The notes beneath the pieces were generated by a model. The model had not been told where the DNA came from, ran no database searches, and saw only the letters and a program-made list of their open reading frames with translations. DNA of 64,000 nt, from positions 1,704,823 through 1,768,822 of the forward strand of contig NC_041401.2 in assembly GCF_900747795.2 (NCBI RefSeq), written 5' to 3'. Every line of letters starts with the position of its first letter. Position 1 is the stretch's first letter. This DNA comes from Erpetoichthys calabaricus. Its lineage: Eukaryota > Chordata > Cladistia > Polypteriformes > Polypteridae. This document shows positions 1 to 11,520 of this stretch, piece after piece. Position numbers and translations under genes: made by a program.

Positions 1-75
1 AGGCCCTTAACCTGCAATTGCTGAGCACTTTGAGTAGTGAGAAAAGCGCTATATAAATGCAAAGAATTATTATCT
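1..75 (+). repeat. 3' end of a tRNA-derived SINE (truncated by window edge)
   Basis: The segment closely matches the 3' half of the SINE at 43970-44162 read on its minus strand: a stretch reading AGGCCCTTAACCTGCAATTG, then a GCGCTATATAAATGCAAA tail and an AT-rich end. That tail resembles the 3' end of the L2 LINEs in this window. The tRNA-like head would lie left of the window. Confidence 0.75.
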
Positions 76-285
76 TACACATCAATGTTGTTGCTACTTC
101 TTTACCTTGTCTTTGCACAATGTCTTGTGTTTTAATTTTTAACTTTAAATTTTAATTCTATTGTTAATTTATTATTTGCACATCACGTTGTTACACTGTG
201 GACCCTGGGGCTTCGCAATTTCGTCTTATCTGTATACTTGTATATGGTTGAGATGACAATAAAGTTCACTTTGACTTTGTAGTGG
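76..285 (+). repeat. Probable LINE 3' untranslated end
   Basis: AT-rich sequence followed by ACAATAAAGTTCACTTTGAC, a typical fish non-LTR retrotransposon end with a short direct-repeat tail. No coding part is present. The family is not resolved. Confidence 0.4.
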
Positions 286-555
286 GCCTGCAGGTCAGAG
301 CCAAGGGGCAGACCGAGAGATGCAACTGGACTAAAAGTAAATTCAGACTTTGGTTGTAAATGAGAAAAAAAAAGTGAAGTTTAATGTCAAGTCTTACAGG
401 TGGTAAAGTATCAGAGTGAATTAGGAGGCGTGAAAGGTCACACAGCAAGTGTTCCTGATGCCCATCACTGAAGCCAACTGCCGTTCCAAATATGATTAAG
501 GAGAGTCACTTCACTGTAGTGGCGGAAATGTGGAGCCATAGAATAACAGCGATGG
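286..555. other. Unassigned sequence
   Basis: No gene, RNA or repeat family was recognised here. Confidence 0.4.
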
Positions 556-559
556 CAAA

Positions 560-1296
560 TTCTTTCACTAGCAAATTGAATTAGATGAAATTTAATGTCA
601 GTAAATGTAAAGAATTACACATAGGAAGTAAAAATGTTTGAATACACAATGGGCAGTAGGAAAATCGAGAGTACACCTTATGAGAAGATTTAGGAGTCAT
701 AGTGGACTCTAAGCTATCGACTTCCCGACAGTGTTCAGAAGCCATTAAGAAGGCTAACAGAAAGTCAGGCTATATAGCGCCTTGATGTGTGGAGTACAAG
801 TCACAGGAGATTCTGCTCAAGTTTTATAACACACTGGTGAGGCCTCATCTGGAGTCCTGGGTGCAGTTTGGTCTCCATCTTTCGGCTGCTCCCGTTAAGG
901 GTAGCCACAGCGGATCATCTTCTTTCATGGCCATAAAGACTAGAAAAGCACTAGAAAAGGTCCAGAGAAGAGCGACAAGGTTGATTCAGGGCTCTAGGGG
1001 ATGAGTTATGAGGAAAGATTAAAAGAGCTGAGCCTTTATAATTTAATCAAAAGAAGATGAATAGGAGACCTGACTGAAGTGTTTAAAATTATGAAGTGAA
1101 TTAGTCCAGTGGATCGAGACAGTGATTTTAAAATGAGTTCATCAAGAACACAGGGACACAGTAGGAAACGTCATACAAACATTAAGTTTTTATTTACACA
1201 AAGAACAATAGACACTTGGAGTAAGCTACCAAGTTTGTGTGGTGGACAGTAAGACTTTAGGGACTTTCAAAATTCGACTTATTGTTTTCTTGGAAG
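560..1296 (+). mobile_element. CR1/jockey-type LINE fragment (C-terminal end of the reverse transcriptase)
   Basis: Conceptual translation gives the conserved region downstream of the LINE polymerase: NTLVRPHLE near 830-855, ALEKVQRRATRLI near 945-985, then MSYEERLKEL and KRR-RGDL-EVFKIMK. The frame has several stops and shifts, so this is an old 5'-truncated copy. An RTE tail interrupts it at 889-940 and a Helitron abuts it at 1298. The clade is assigned from motif memory; L2 or Kiri relatives are alternatives. Confidence 0.6.
889..940 (-). mobile_element. RTE LINE tail fragment
   Basis: About 50 bases match the 3' end of the RTE copies at 50415-50642 and 17655-18165 (TTCGGCTGCTCCCGTTA, then CACAGCGGATCATCTTC). 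It is inserted in the CR1-like fragment and 5'-truncated almost to nothing, as is common for target-primed reverse transcription. Confidence 0.7.
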
Positions 1297-1297
1297 A

Positions 1298-4085
1298 CTA
1301 GGGGGTTCTGTCCCCTGCTCACTTCACTCGCCAACCCCCGTGAGGGCCCTACGCACTCGTCATATCCCAGATCTGCCACTTGCAATGAATCGAGCTGTGC
1401 TTTTGGATAAACACGAATATCAACTCTGTCTTTGATATCTCAGTCTCTCAAAACTTATTATCACTGACAATTTGTCACATGTTGGTTTATTATATATGCG
1501 CGTGTGATCTTTCGGATTCATACAGAAAACCAAGAAAACTCCTCTGTCCATGTTTTTCAGATATATTTTGTGTAAAGTACGATACTTTTGGACGTATGGA
1601 TTTGTTTCCATTATTGGCTGTATAATTTCTAGCACATCCGATCATTTAACTCTTTTGATTCTTTGTTCCATCGCTTCTCCATGATCATAAATATAAACCT
1701 GACCAAATTGTGGTTTCTTTGAAATTAAACTTGTAGTAGCTTTAATTGTTGCGGGTCCACAGACTCTCATAGTGTATGGTCCTGAATCGTGTAAATCTAC
1801 GTTTTCAGCATTGAATGATGCAAACAGATTATTGTAGATTTGAATATTTTGCCTGTATTGTTTGTGGATTTCACTTTCACCAAATAAATCTTTTAATTCT
1901 CACGGGTAGGGCTCTTCATTGGGGAAGAAACTCTACTTTTTCCTGATGGCAACATGAATTAGACGATCTACAAGTCACTGACTTAAAGTTTAAAGCCAAA
2001 CAATATCTACAGACTTCTGTCATATTACCTACAGTTAGGTCCATAAATATTTGGACAGAGACAACTTTTTTCTCATTTTGGTTCTGTACATTACCACAAT
2101 GAATTTTAAATGAAACAACTCAGATGCAGTTGAAGTGCAGACTTTCAGCTTTAATTCAGTGGGGTGAACAAAACGATTGCATAAAAATGTGAGGCAACTA
2201 AAGCATTTTTTGAACACAATCCTTTCATTTCAGGGGCTCAAAAAGTAATTGGACAATTGACTCAAAGGCTATTTCATGGGCAGGTGTGGGGCAAGTCCGT
2301 CGTTATGTCATTATCAATTAAGCAGATGAAAGGCCTGGAGTTGATTTGAGGTGTGGTGCTTGCATGTGGAAGATTTTGCTGTGAACAGACAACATGCGGT
2401 CATAGGAGCTCTCCATGCAGGTGAAAGAAGCCATCCTTAAGCTGCGAAAACAGAAAAAAAACCCACCTGAGAAATTGCTCCAATATTACGAGTGGCAAAA
2501 TCTACAGTTTGGTACATCCTGAGAAAGAAAGCAAGCACTGGTGAACTCAGCAACGCAAAAAGACCTGGACGTCCACGGAAGACAACAGTGGTGGATGATC
2601 GCAGAATCATTTCCATGGTGAAGAGAAACCCCTTCACAACAGCCAACCAAGTGAACAACACTCTCCAGGGGGGAGGCGGGTGTATTGATATCCAAGTCTA
2701 CCATAAAGAGAAGACTGCATGAAAGTAAATACAGAGGGTGCACTGCAAGGTGCAAGCCACTCATAAGCCTCAAGAATAGAAAGGCGAGATTGGACTTTGC
2801 TAATGAACATCTAAAGAAGCCAGCACAGTTCTGGAAAAATATTCTTTGAACAGATGAAACCAAGATCAACCTCTACCAGAATGATGGCAAGAAAAAAGTA
2901 TGGAGAAGGCGTGGAACAGCTCATTATCCAAAGCATACCACATCATCTGTAAACCACGGTGGAGGGAGGCAGTGTGATGGCTGCCAGTGGCACTGGGACA
3001 CTAGTGTTTACTGATGATGTGACACAGGACAAAAGCAGCCAAATGAATTCTGAGGTGTTCAGAGACATACTGTCTGCTCAAATCCAGCTAAATACAGCAG
3101 TCAAATTGATTGAGCTGCGTTTCATGATACAGATGGACAATGACCAAAAACATACAGCCAAAGCAACCCAGGAGTTTATTAAAGCAAAGAAGTGGAAAAT
3201 TCTGGAATGGCCAAGTCAGTCACCTGATCTTAACCCAATTGAGCAGGCATTTCACTTGTTGAAGACTAAACTTCAGACAGAAAGGCCCACAAACAATCAG
3301 CAACTGAAAGCTGCTGCAGTAAAGGCCTGGCAGAGCATTAAAAAGGTGGAAACCCAACATCTGGTGATGTCCAGGAGTTCAAGACTTCAGGCTGTCATTG
3401 CCAGCAAAGGGTTTTCAACCAAGTATTAGAAATGAACATTTGATTTCCAGTCATTTAATTTGTCCAATTACTTTGGAGCCCCTGAAATGAAGGGATTGTG
3501 TTCAAAAAATGCTTTAGTTGCCTCACATTTTTATGTAATCGTTTTGTTTACCCCACTGAATTAAAGCTGAAAGTCTGCACTTCAACTGCATCTGAGTTGT
3601 TTCATTTAAAATTCATTGTGGTAATGTACAGAACCAAAATTAGAAGAAAGTTGTCTCTGTCCAAATATTTATGGACCTAACTGTATGTCCATATATTCAA
3701 TCTCTTTTCACTCTTCCGTTATTTCATGGAGTAATAGTTTCCGTTTGTTAGCGCTAATGCAATCTTTACTATCAGTTTTTTGAGACTTCAAATTTGAGTA
3801 CTTTCATAATCTCTAACATTCTCCGCATCTGTGTATCGCGCCAATGTTTTTGCACCTCTTTACGACGTTCCACTTTGTCTTCTACTCTTTAGTCTTTTAC
3901 TTCCGCCCCCGCTTAGACCTGTTAGGTTTTCAATATCAATTGGTCCGGGCGGATTAGAACTTTCCTTATTTTCCGAATTTGCACTTAGATTATTATTGTT
4001 CTTTTTTTGAATTCTTTTCTCTCCAACACTTTTAGGCCTCTTTTCGACACGCTGCCCTTTCTTCTTCACTTCGTCATTGACGTTT
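1298..4085 (-). mobile_element. Helitron remnant with Rep/helicase N-terminal coding region, split by a Tc1 element
   Basis: On the minus strand the sequence from about 2000 down to 1420 encodes a degenerate Helitron-like N-terminal domain: HKQYRQNIQIYNNLF, SGPYTMRVCGP, FGQVYIYDHGEAMEQR and IIQPIMETNPYVQKYRTLH. A basic N-terminal segment (KKKGQRVEKRPKSVGEKR) lies at 3860-4069 on the far side of the Tc1 insertion. The minus-strand 3' terminus at 1298-1301 reads CTAG followed by a target T, just downstream of a GGGG-ACAGAA-CCCC hairpin, the classical Helitron end. The helicase domain is absent, so this is an internally deleted, non-autonomous copy. Stops and shifts make it non-functional. Confidence 0.7.
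2032..3683 (+). mobile_element. Tc1/mariner element with long inverted repeats and decayed DD34E transposase
   Basis: The ends are perfect inverted repeats starting CAGTTAGGTCCATAAATATT and extending, with few mismatches, for about 190 bases (2032-2225 against 3490-3683), flanked by the TA duplication at 2030-2031 and 3684-3685. The transposase reads on the + strand: a helix-turn-helix region at 2492-2680 (AKSTVWYILRKK, then the GRPRKTT hook) and a catalytic half at 2959-3429 with QMDNDQKHTAK and [11 protein letters not shown], the second D and the E of DD34E, ending GFSTKY. Frame breaks separate the halves. It is inserted inside a Helitron remnant, so it is the younger element. Confidence 0.93.
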
Positions 4086-5372
4086 CATCTAGAACGTATA
4101 CAATTGTTGTACAGAAAAGGACTACATTTGAAAGAAACAAATAGATTGTCTTGTATTAAAATGAGGAAAAGGTAAAAAATTATAAGAGCTGAGAGCACAG
4201 GAATTGTCTGTCAATAGCATTCACACGAATGAGAGGTCAGTGGACTTTGGGCCTGGTTAAATCTCCTGGCAGAAATTCTCTCTCTGAAAAGGTGTCGTCT
4301 CGTACCAGGATTTTTTTATATAACAGAGAAATGAAAAACAGAATGCTGCAGAGTTAAGTAGCTGTTATGAATGGCGGCAAGGCAGATCAATCATTACTAG
4401 TGCTGCTTCACAGATCTAGCGTCACAGGTTTGAATCGTGTGCACGCATCAACACTAAGTAAGCACTTAACGCTGCCAAATAAATTAAGTTCAATACGCAA
4501 ACTTACTGTAATGAAAGCTGCCCCTTTGGTCCTTCAGGGTTTGATCGTTTCTTCCCGTTTCGTTTTAGAAATGTCCCCAGAACTCTGTCGTCGATGATAG
4601 CTGAACATTTTGGCCTGATCTGTTCCTCATACTGCAGCCTCTCATAACAAAATCGGGGCTCATCCCCTGATGCAGGCGAGTGGTGAAATATGTCCCACTC
4701 CCCTCAACAGAGGCATTCTTCCCGAGTGGCCAGAACTTCACATTATCCTTACATGTCACTTGTCTGCTGCACTGCCGTACCTTCCAGTCGCATATTTTAC
4801 TCTTTTTGTCTGCTCTCTGGTTTGTTGGATCTCCTCCTCAGTTGAATACATACGGCTCAGCGATAAGGCTAAACATTTCTTTGCCTTTAGAGTTGGACAC
4901 TTTGCTTATTTAAAGTGACAGCTTATTTGTCTAAGCCTATGATATGAAAAAAAACACCAAGGTCTGTGTGTCCAGTTCCCAACAGCAGACTGATTGGTCA
5001 GTTTGTGTCTGGTGATGCAATAATAGAGAAAGTGTGGGGCGCATGAGGAGGAGCAAAGGCGCACACACACCAAGAGAGTCTTGAGAGACGGGCTTTAAGG
5101 GAACGCGCTCATGAAAGGGGGAGTGCCAGGTGAAGGGACGGTCAGACACTTGTAAATACAGAGGAAAGGCACTGAAAGGACACGAAGGGGCAAGAGACGG
5201 CCAATCATTTCAAATGATGGTATTACCAGTCATCGACAGGCACCACGGCTAGTCCTGAAATAAAACGTATCTGATAGCAGTAAATTCACAAAATCAAAGT
5301 GGTGTGTGCAGCATTCACAACACAAAGAAACTGCACTCCAGGGGGGATGAATCATGGTGGGAGATGACTTCA
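4086..5372. other. Mostly unassigned; possible degenerate SINE near 4365-4445
   Basis: No host exon was recognised. At 4365-4445 a stretch resembles a decayed tRNA-derived SINE head (GGCGGCAAGGCAG, GCTGCTTCACAG, then a B-box-like GGTTTGAATCG). The remainder, including 4500-4930, shows no recognisable coding or repeat family. Confidence 0.35.
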
Positions 5373-5576
5373 CCAAGATGAGGGGCAAAGCCTTGGTGGT
5401 TTTTTTTGTTTTGTTTTTTTTTTAAATATTTTTATTTTATTAATTTTCATTGTAATCATTCCATACAAACAGATCAATTTATAACCCAACAAAATTGAAG
5501 ACAAATCAAACCCCACCCCTGAGAAGGAGAGCTTAGCTAAAGGAAAATTGCCAAGATGAGGGGCAAAGCCTTGGTG
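5373..5576 (-). mobile_element. Short L1-like 3' end flanked by a perfect 26-bp target duplication
   Basis: Positions 5373-5398 and 5551-5576 are identical 26-base direct repeats starting CCAAGATGAGGGGCAAAGCC. Between them, on the minus strand, is a sequence ending TGGAATGATTACAATGAAAA, then AATAAAATAAAAA and a poly(A) tract, an L1-like 3' end. The duplication and tail show a retrotransposition of about 150 bases. T-rich tracts follow both repeat copies, so the true duplication may be slightly longer. Confidence 0.75.
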
Positions 5577-5609
5577 TTTTTTTGTTTTTTTAAATGGCTG
5601 AATCTCACT

Positions 5610-6260
5610 AACAGTTTTTTACTTTCTTGTATACGAAGTACTGTAATCATCCAAAAATTCAATGTCGAGATTTTGATGAATCCCAACGTTTTAGACCTCC
5701 CCGATTTTCTTATATACGAAGTATAGGGAAAGTATTGGAATTCTCCAAAAATTCCATTTTGAGGAATCTCAACTTTTTAGACCTCCGAAAATACCATTTT
5801 TGGAATTCAGTCTCTGTGTGTGTGTATATTTTTATTTTATTTTTTTTGTTCTTTGTTTCGCCTTATACAATTCTTGTATTAGGGAATTTGGTAGTTTTCG
5901 CATACCCCTTGGGGTCAGAGCGCAGGGTCAGCCATTGTACAGTGCCCCTGGAGCAATTACAGGTTTAAGGGCCTTGCTCAAGGTCCCAGCAGAGCAGGAT
6001 CTCTTTTGGCAGTGACGGGGATTTGAACCTGCAACCTTTGGGATACCAGCGCAGATCCTTAGCCTCAAAGCCACCACTCCGCCCTAAATTTGTATATAAT
6101 TTGTATATAAACACGATAATTTGAGAACACTTTCACTTATTAGGTCAACCAAATTTTGCACACAAGTATTAAGTTACAAAACAGATTTCTATCAAAGTTT
6201 GGGCTTTTTCTGTTAACCAGAAGTGGTACTTTACCTCAACACATAATTTTTTTTTTTTTA
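5610..6260. repeat. Unclassified repeat, Helitron-like, interrupted by a SINE
   Basis: Two imperfect direct repeats of about 80 bases (5625-5705 and 5706-5800) each contain TATACGAAGTA followed by CCAAAAATTC and TTTTAGACCTCC. AT-rich sequence with TTCACTTATTAGGTCAACCA continues after the SINE at 6090-6260. I recognise the style from fish Helitron-related repeats but cannot prove the class. Confidence 0.4.
5862..6087 (-). repeat. tRNA-derived SINE with a non-L2 tail
   Basis: Read on the minus strand, the head starts GGCGGAGTGGTGGCT (A-box region) with a B box AGGTTCAAATCCCC, then CTGCTCTGCTGGGACC, AGGCCCTTAAACCTG and a tail GGTATGCGAAAACTACCAAA. The head is shared with the SINE at 43970-44162, but the 3' tail differs. 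Confidence 0.8.
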
Positions 6261-6371
6261 TTATTCATGCAGCTGCAGAGTCTGATTTATTCAACTTTAC
6301 TTTAATAATTGTTCAATATATTATTAATTTGATTTGCTGTTGATGGTTCTTTAATGTACACAATATAAAAT

Positions 6372-9180
6372 ATACAAGGGGGCTCCGCCCTCTGCTCGCC
6401 TACCCCTGGCGTTGGGTATCCTGAAATTCATTAGTCGAGCTCGTTCATTTTGGAGCTGTGCCCGCGGCATTTCAGACACGCGTTGTAGGCACCTGCGTTC
6501 ATTGATTTTATCCAAGCGGGCTCGTGTTTGTATATCCGTCAGTCGAGCTCGTTCGTTTTGAACCCGTGCCTGCTTTGCTTCCGCAGTGTCAGACACGCGT
6601 TGTAGGTGCCTGCATTCATTGATTCTATCCAGGTGGGCTTGTGTTTGTATCGTTGAGATGTATTGTGTTTGAATTTGGTGTAAAGCGTTCAGCGGTTTGT
6701 ACAATCCCAAGCAGCACATCATTCCTAACTTCACTCCACAGTAGTGGAGACTGGCCTCACCGTGCACATCCAGGCTTTCTCTGACCACCAAAGAGCTTAC
6801 AGAGAAGCACTAACTTCTGCCAAGAACACCCATTATGGCAGAATAATAGAAAGTGGCCATGATAACCCAAGGATTTTGTTCTCTGTAGTTAATAAACTAC
6901 TCGAACCCGCATCTGGCCCAACTACCTCTTCTACTGAAGTCTGTGAGGAATTCCTCCACTTTTTCCGTAACAAAATTAAAGATCTAAATAATTCAACTAA
7001 CATAAATACATCATCTGTTTATATCTCTCCCTGTTTTCCCACTCCATCCAGCTCCTTCTCTAAGTTCTCACCAGTCACTTCTGCGTTTGTTAATAACTTG
7101 CTTTGTAAGATGAGGACTACTTGTGTACTGGACCCCATCCCCACCACACTACTTAAATCCTGCCTTCATGCCATAATCCCGACTGTTACAACAATAATAA
7201 ACTCATCCCTTGACACTGGCTCTGTGCCGCTCACTTTTAAAATTGCTTCTGTAACCCCAATGTTAATAAAGTCTGGCCTTGATGCTGACAATCTTAACAA
7301 TTCCCGGCCTATTTCCCACTTACCTTTCCTGTCAAAAGTTCTTGAGCGTGTTGTAGCTTCCCAACTCACCAATTACCTAACCTCTAATAATTTGATGGAA
7401 CCCTTTCAGTCTGGTGTCAGGGCGCGGCACAGCTGTGAAACTGCTCTGCTACGGGTAACCAATGATTTGCTTATGGCAGCAGACTCTGGACAAACTAGCA
7501 TATTAATTCTGTTAGACCTCAGTGCAGCATTTGACACTGTTAGACATGACATCCTACTGTCCAGAATGGAGAACATGCTGGGTATCTCTGGCACTGCCCC
7601 TCCAGTGTTTCAAGTCCTATCTGACTGATAGGCAAGAGTTTGTTAGTCTTGGCAAGAGCAGGTCCAGCTCAGCGCCAGTCACACAAGGAGTCCCTCAGGG
7701 CTCTGTCCTCGGTCCTCTGCTTTTCTGTATTTATATGCTTCCCCTTGGCCATATTATCCGTAGTTATGGATTGGGTTATCATTTTTATGCAGATGATACT
7801 CAGCTCTACTTCAATGTTAAAAGTGAAACTTCATCAGAGCTTTCTTAGCTCACAACCTGCCTTAGTGAAATTAAAACCTGGATGGAGCAGAACTCTTTAA
7901 AATTAAATTGCAATAAAACTGAACTCCTGCAAATTGGGACTAAAATGCAACTTTAATAAAATGAGCTCCTTCCCAGTCCATCTTGGCAGTGATCTCATCA
8001 GACCTGCCTCTACTGTAAAAATCTTGGTGTCATTTTTGATTCCTCCCTCACTTATTCCGCCCACATAAATCACATTAAGAAACTTTCTTACTTTCACCTC
8101 CGTAACATATCCCGTGTTCGCTCCTTCCTCTCCTTCTCTAATGCTGAGAAACTTGTCCATGCTTTTATCACATCCCGCATCGATTATTGTAATTCCCTAC
8201 TGGCAGGTGCCCCTTCTAATCTTAAATATCACAGTTCCAGCTTATTCAAAACTCAGCTGCAAGAGTCCTTACTCGAACCAGCAGCAGCGAGCACATCACA
8301 CCCATCCTGCTCCGTCTTCACTGGCTCCCTGTGTCCTACAGAATCGAATATAAAATCCTTCTAATAACCTACAAAGCTTTAAATAACCTCGCACCAAACT
8401 ACATCAGTGACCTTCTCCATCAGAATGTGCCTGCCCGCCCACTAAGGTCCTCTGATTCTGGTAATCTTGTTGTGCCCCTCACTAATCTACACTCCATGGG
8501 TGACAGGGCCTTCAGCTGTATAGCGCCCAGACTCTGGAATGACCTACCAAAATTAATCAGGTCAGCTGACTCCATGAATTCTTTTAAAAAACAACTCAAA
8601 ACTCATCTGTTCAGTTTGTCTTTTAGCTCTACTTGACTTTATTACCCTTCTCTCAGTTTACTTCTCTGTCAAGATGCTCATGTAACCTGTGTGTGTGTGC
8701 GAGACCATCGATTATGTTGTCTGTTTTTTTTTTCAGAATTTACTGTCTTAATCTTCTTTATTTATCTGTTTGTACAATGCTATATACTGTATATTCTGCC
8801 GTTCTTTATTTATTCTGTAAGTGCCTTGAGCATGGGAAAGGCGCTATATAAATAAAATGTATTATTATTATTATTAGTGCCACTCACAATATGGCGGTGA
8901 CGCCTGCACCTTCACTTCACAGTAGTGCCACTCACAATATGGCAGTGAAGCCTGCGCCGTTCGTACTCTTTGTGGACCTGTGGGGCCTCCGTAGCCTCTC
9001 ACATTTGACTCTGGGGCGCAGTGCAGAATCCTCTTTTTTGTGTGGTTGTCTCATTGGTGGTAGCTATGGGCGCGTTGTTGCTTCATTTCTCATTCACGTT
9101 AGTTGACTTGGGCCATGACTCCTTCGTTCGCGGTGGATACGACTTCGCGTGCGGATTATGAGACGCGCGCCTGCGCAGTA
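6372..9180 (-). mobile_element. Helitron remnant with tandem coding repeats, split by an L2 LINE
   Basis: On the minus strand 6372-6725 encodes two tandem copies of a charged repeat containing QTRARLDKINERRCLQRVS and QNERARL. The end near 6372 has GGGCGGAGCCC, a hairpin like other Helitron 3' ends here. The other flank, right of the LINE, carries two copies of a 48-base unit (8878-8925 and 8926-8960) with CCACTCACAATATGGC. The AGTG at both LINE borders supports insertion of the LINE into a pre-existing Helitron. No helicase motifs are seen. Confidence 0.5.
6738..8876 (+). mobile_element. L2-clade LINE, 5'-truncated, reverse transcriptase with few breaks
   Basis: The element encodes the linker and reverse transcriptase of an L2-type LINE: HQRAYREALTSAKNTHYGRI near 6790, [17 protein letters not shown] near 7515-7560, [19 protein letters not shown] near 7695-7750 and the catalytic [10 protein letters not shown] near 7785-7810. 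The C-terminal [19 protein letters not shown] lies near 8340-8395. No endonuclease is present. Frame changes occur near 7595 and 7840. The tail reads AAGGCGCTATATAAATAAAA followed by ATT repeats. It is very similar to the copy at 47090-48588. Confidence 0.92.
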
Positions 9181-9239
9181 CGTCTCATGGTCCCATCGCC
9201 GTGTTCCTGCGTCCATATCCGGTATATTCTCGGTTAGTA

Positions 9240-9840
9240 ATATGGATCGTATGTACTCACGGATAAGTTCTATCGCAGATAAGTCAAGACTTGATTTTAC
9301 TGTATAATTTCTGGTATTTTATAATGTCGGTTGTATAAGTGGAATGCAGAAAACTTGCGCTATTGGTCCAAGAGATTACGATATGCTAACTCCCACCTGA
9401 GAGAGTAACCACGGAACACACTGCCTTTTTTTTTTTTCTATGTGGGTGCAGCAATGCGCTGTATCAGCGTGTGCTCCTAACCTCTCTGTCTCTCTATTGT
9501 GCCTACATGACCACACGGTAATACCTGAACTATTCCGAAGCGACATTTGCACAATTTTGTCTATCTCATACACCTTTATCATAAGAGCATCCCTTATCTA
9601 CGATGGAGTGTTCGATCAGAAGACAATAGGACGCTGGTTTTAAATTAAAAGTCGTTGAAGTAGCAAAACAAATTGGTAACTGCGCTGCTGCAACAAAATT
9701 CGATGCATGTGAGAAACTGGTGCGAGATTGGAGAAGGCAAGAAATGTCGCATTTTTGAATGGGCATATAAGTCGGGTTCTGTTTTTAGGATCAATTTTTT
9801 GGATTTCAAGACCCAACTTATATGTGAGTATATGCGGTAA
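9240..9840 (+). mobile_element. pogo-type DNA transposon relic with a Brinker-like DNA-binding domain
   Basis: Frame 9600-9760 reads DAGFKLKVVEVAKQIGN then CAAATKFDACEKLVRDWRRQE, the helix-turn-helix found at the N-terminus of some vertebrate pogo-family transposases. The flanks form imperfect inverted repeats: CGTATGTACTCACGGATAAG near 9248 against the reverse complement of CTTATATGTGAGTATATGCG near 9820. The catalytic part is missing, so this is a deletion derivative. Confidence 0.5.
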
Positions 9841-9891
9841 TCATCGTCTTGCGGTTTACTCCTCAAATATCCATCCCCATATCGGAGTATA

Positions 9892-11520
9892 CAGTGCATC
9901 CGGAAAGTATTTACAGCACATCACTTTTTCCACATTTTGTTATGTGACAGCCTTATTCCAAAATGGATTAAATTCAGTTTTTTCCTCAGAATTCTACACA
10001 CAACACCCCATAATGACAACGTGAAAAAAGTTTACTTGAGGTTTTTGCAAATTTATTAAAAATCAAAAAATGAGAAATCCCATGTCCATAAGTATTCACA
10101 GCCTTTGCTCAATACTTTGTCGATGCACTTTTGGCAGCAATTCCAGCCTCAAGTCTTGTTGAATATGATGCCACAAGCTTGGCACACCTATCCTTGGCCA
10201 GTTTGGCCCATTCCTCTTTGCAGCACTTCTCAAGCTCCATCAGGTTGGATGGGAAGCGTCGGTGCACAGCCATTTTAAGATCTCTCCAGAGATGTTCAAT
10301 CACATTCAAGTCTGGGCTCTGGCTGGGCCACTCAAGGACATTCACAGAGTTGTCCTGAAGCCACTCCTTTGATATCTTGGCTGTGTGCTTAGGGTCGTTG
10401 TCCTGCTGAAAGATGAACCGTCGCCCCAGTCTGAGGTCAACAGCGCTCTGGAGCAGGTTTTCATCCTGGATGTCTCTGTACATTGCTGCAGTCATCTTTC
10501 CCTTTATCCTGACTAGTCTCCCAGTCCTCATCCCCACAGTATGATGCTGCCACCACCATGCTTCACTGTAGGGATGGTATTGGCCTGGTGATGAGCGGTG
10601 CCTGGTTTCCTCCAAACGTGACGCCTGGCATTCACACCAAAGAGTTCAATCTTTGTCTCATCAGACCAGAGAATTTTCTTTCTCATGGTCTGAGAGTCCT
10701 TCAGGTGCCTTTTGTCAAACTCCAGGTGGGCTGCCATGTGCCTTTTACTAAGGAGTGGCTTCCATCTGGCCACTCTACCATACAGGCCTGATTGGTGGAT
10801 TGCTGCAGAGATGGTTGTCCTTTTGGAAGGTTCTCCTCTCTCCACAGAGGACCTCTGGAGCTCTGACAGAGTGACCATTGGGGTTCTTGGTCACCTCCCT
10901 GACTAAGGCCCTTCTCCCCCGATCGCTCAGCTTAGATGGCCAGCCAGCTCTAGGAAGAGTCCCGGTGGTTTTAGAACTTCTTCCACTTACGGATGATGGA
11001 GGCCACTGTGCTCATTGGGACCTTCAAAGCAGCAGAAATTTTTCTGTAACCTTCCCCAGATTTGTGCCTGGAGACAATCCTGTCTCAGAGGTCTACAGAC
11101 AATTCCTTTGACTTCATGCTTGGTTTGTGCTCTGACATGAACTGTCAACTGTAGGACCTTCTATAGACAGGTGTGTGCCTTTCCAAATCATGTCCAGTCA
11201 ACTGAATTTACCACAGGTGGACTCCAATGAAGCTGCAGAAACATCTCAAGGATGATCAGGGGAAACAGGATGCACCTGAGCTCAATTTCGAGCTTCATGG
11301 CAAAGGCTGTGAATACTTATGTACATGTGCTTTCTCAATGTTTTTATTTTTAATAAATTTGCAAAAACCTCAAGTAAACTTTTTTCATGTTGTCATTATG
11401 GGGTGGTGTGTGTAGAAATCTGTGGAAAAAAATGAATTTAATCCATTTTGGAATAAGGCTGTGACATAACAAAATGTGGAAAAAGTGATGAAGCGCTGGG
11501 AATACTTTCTGGATGCACTG
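9892..11520 (-). mobile_element. Tc1-like element, full length, decayed DD34E transposase
   Basis: The ends CAGTGCATCCGGAAAGTATT and its near reverse complement at 11500-11520 are flanked by TA. Read on the minus strand the transposase includes [38 protein letters not shown] (first D), FIFQQDNDPKHTAKISKEW (second D), SQSPDLNVIEHLWRDLK (E) and ends SASTKY. The HTH part is in a different frame. It belongs to the same family as 33024-34620 but in the opposite orientation. Confidence 0.94.

Noticed and set aside
5630-5725. TATACGAAGTA, resembling a loxP arm (ATAACTTCGTATA reversed)
   Set aside because: The match is about ten bases, lies within two imperfect 80-base direct repeats, and has no 8-base spacer with a second inverted arm. 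Coincidence.
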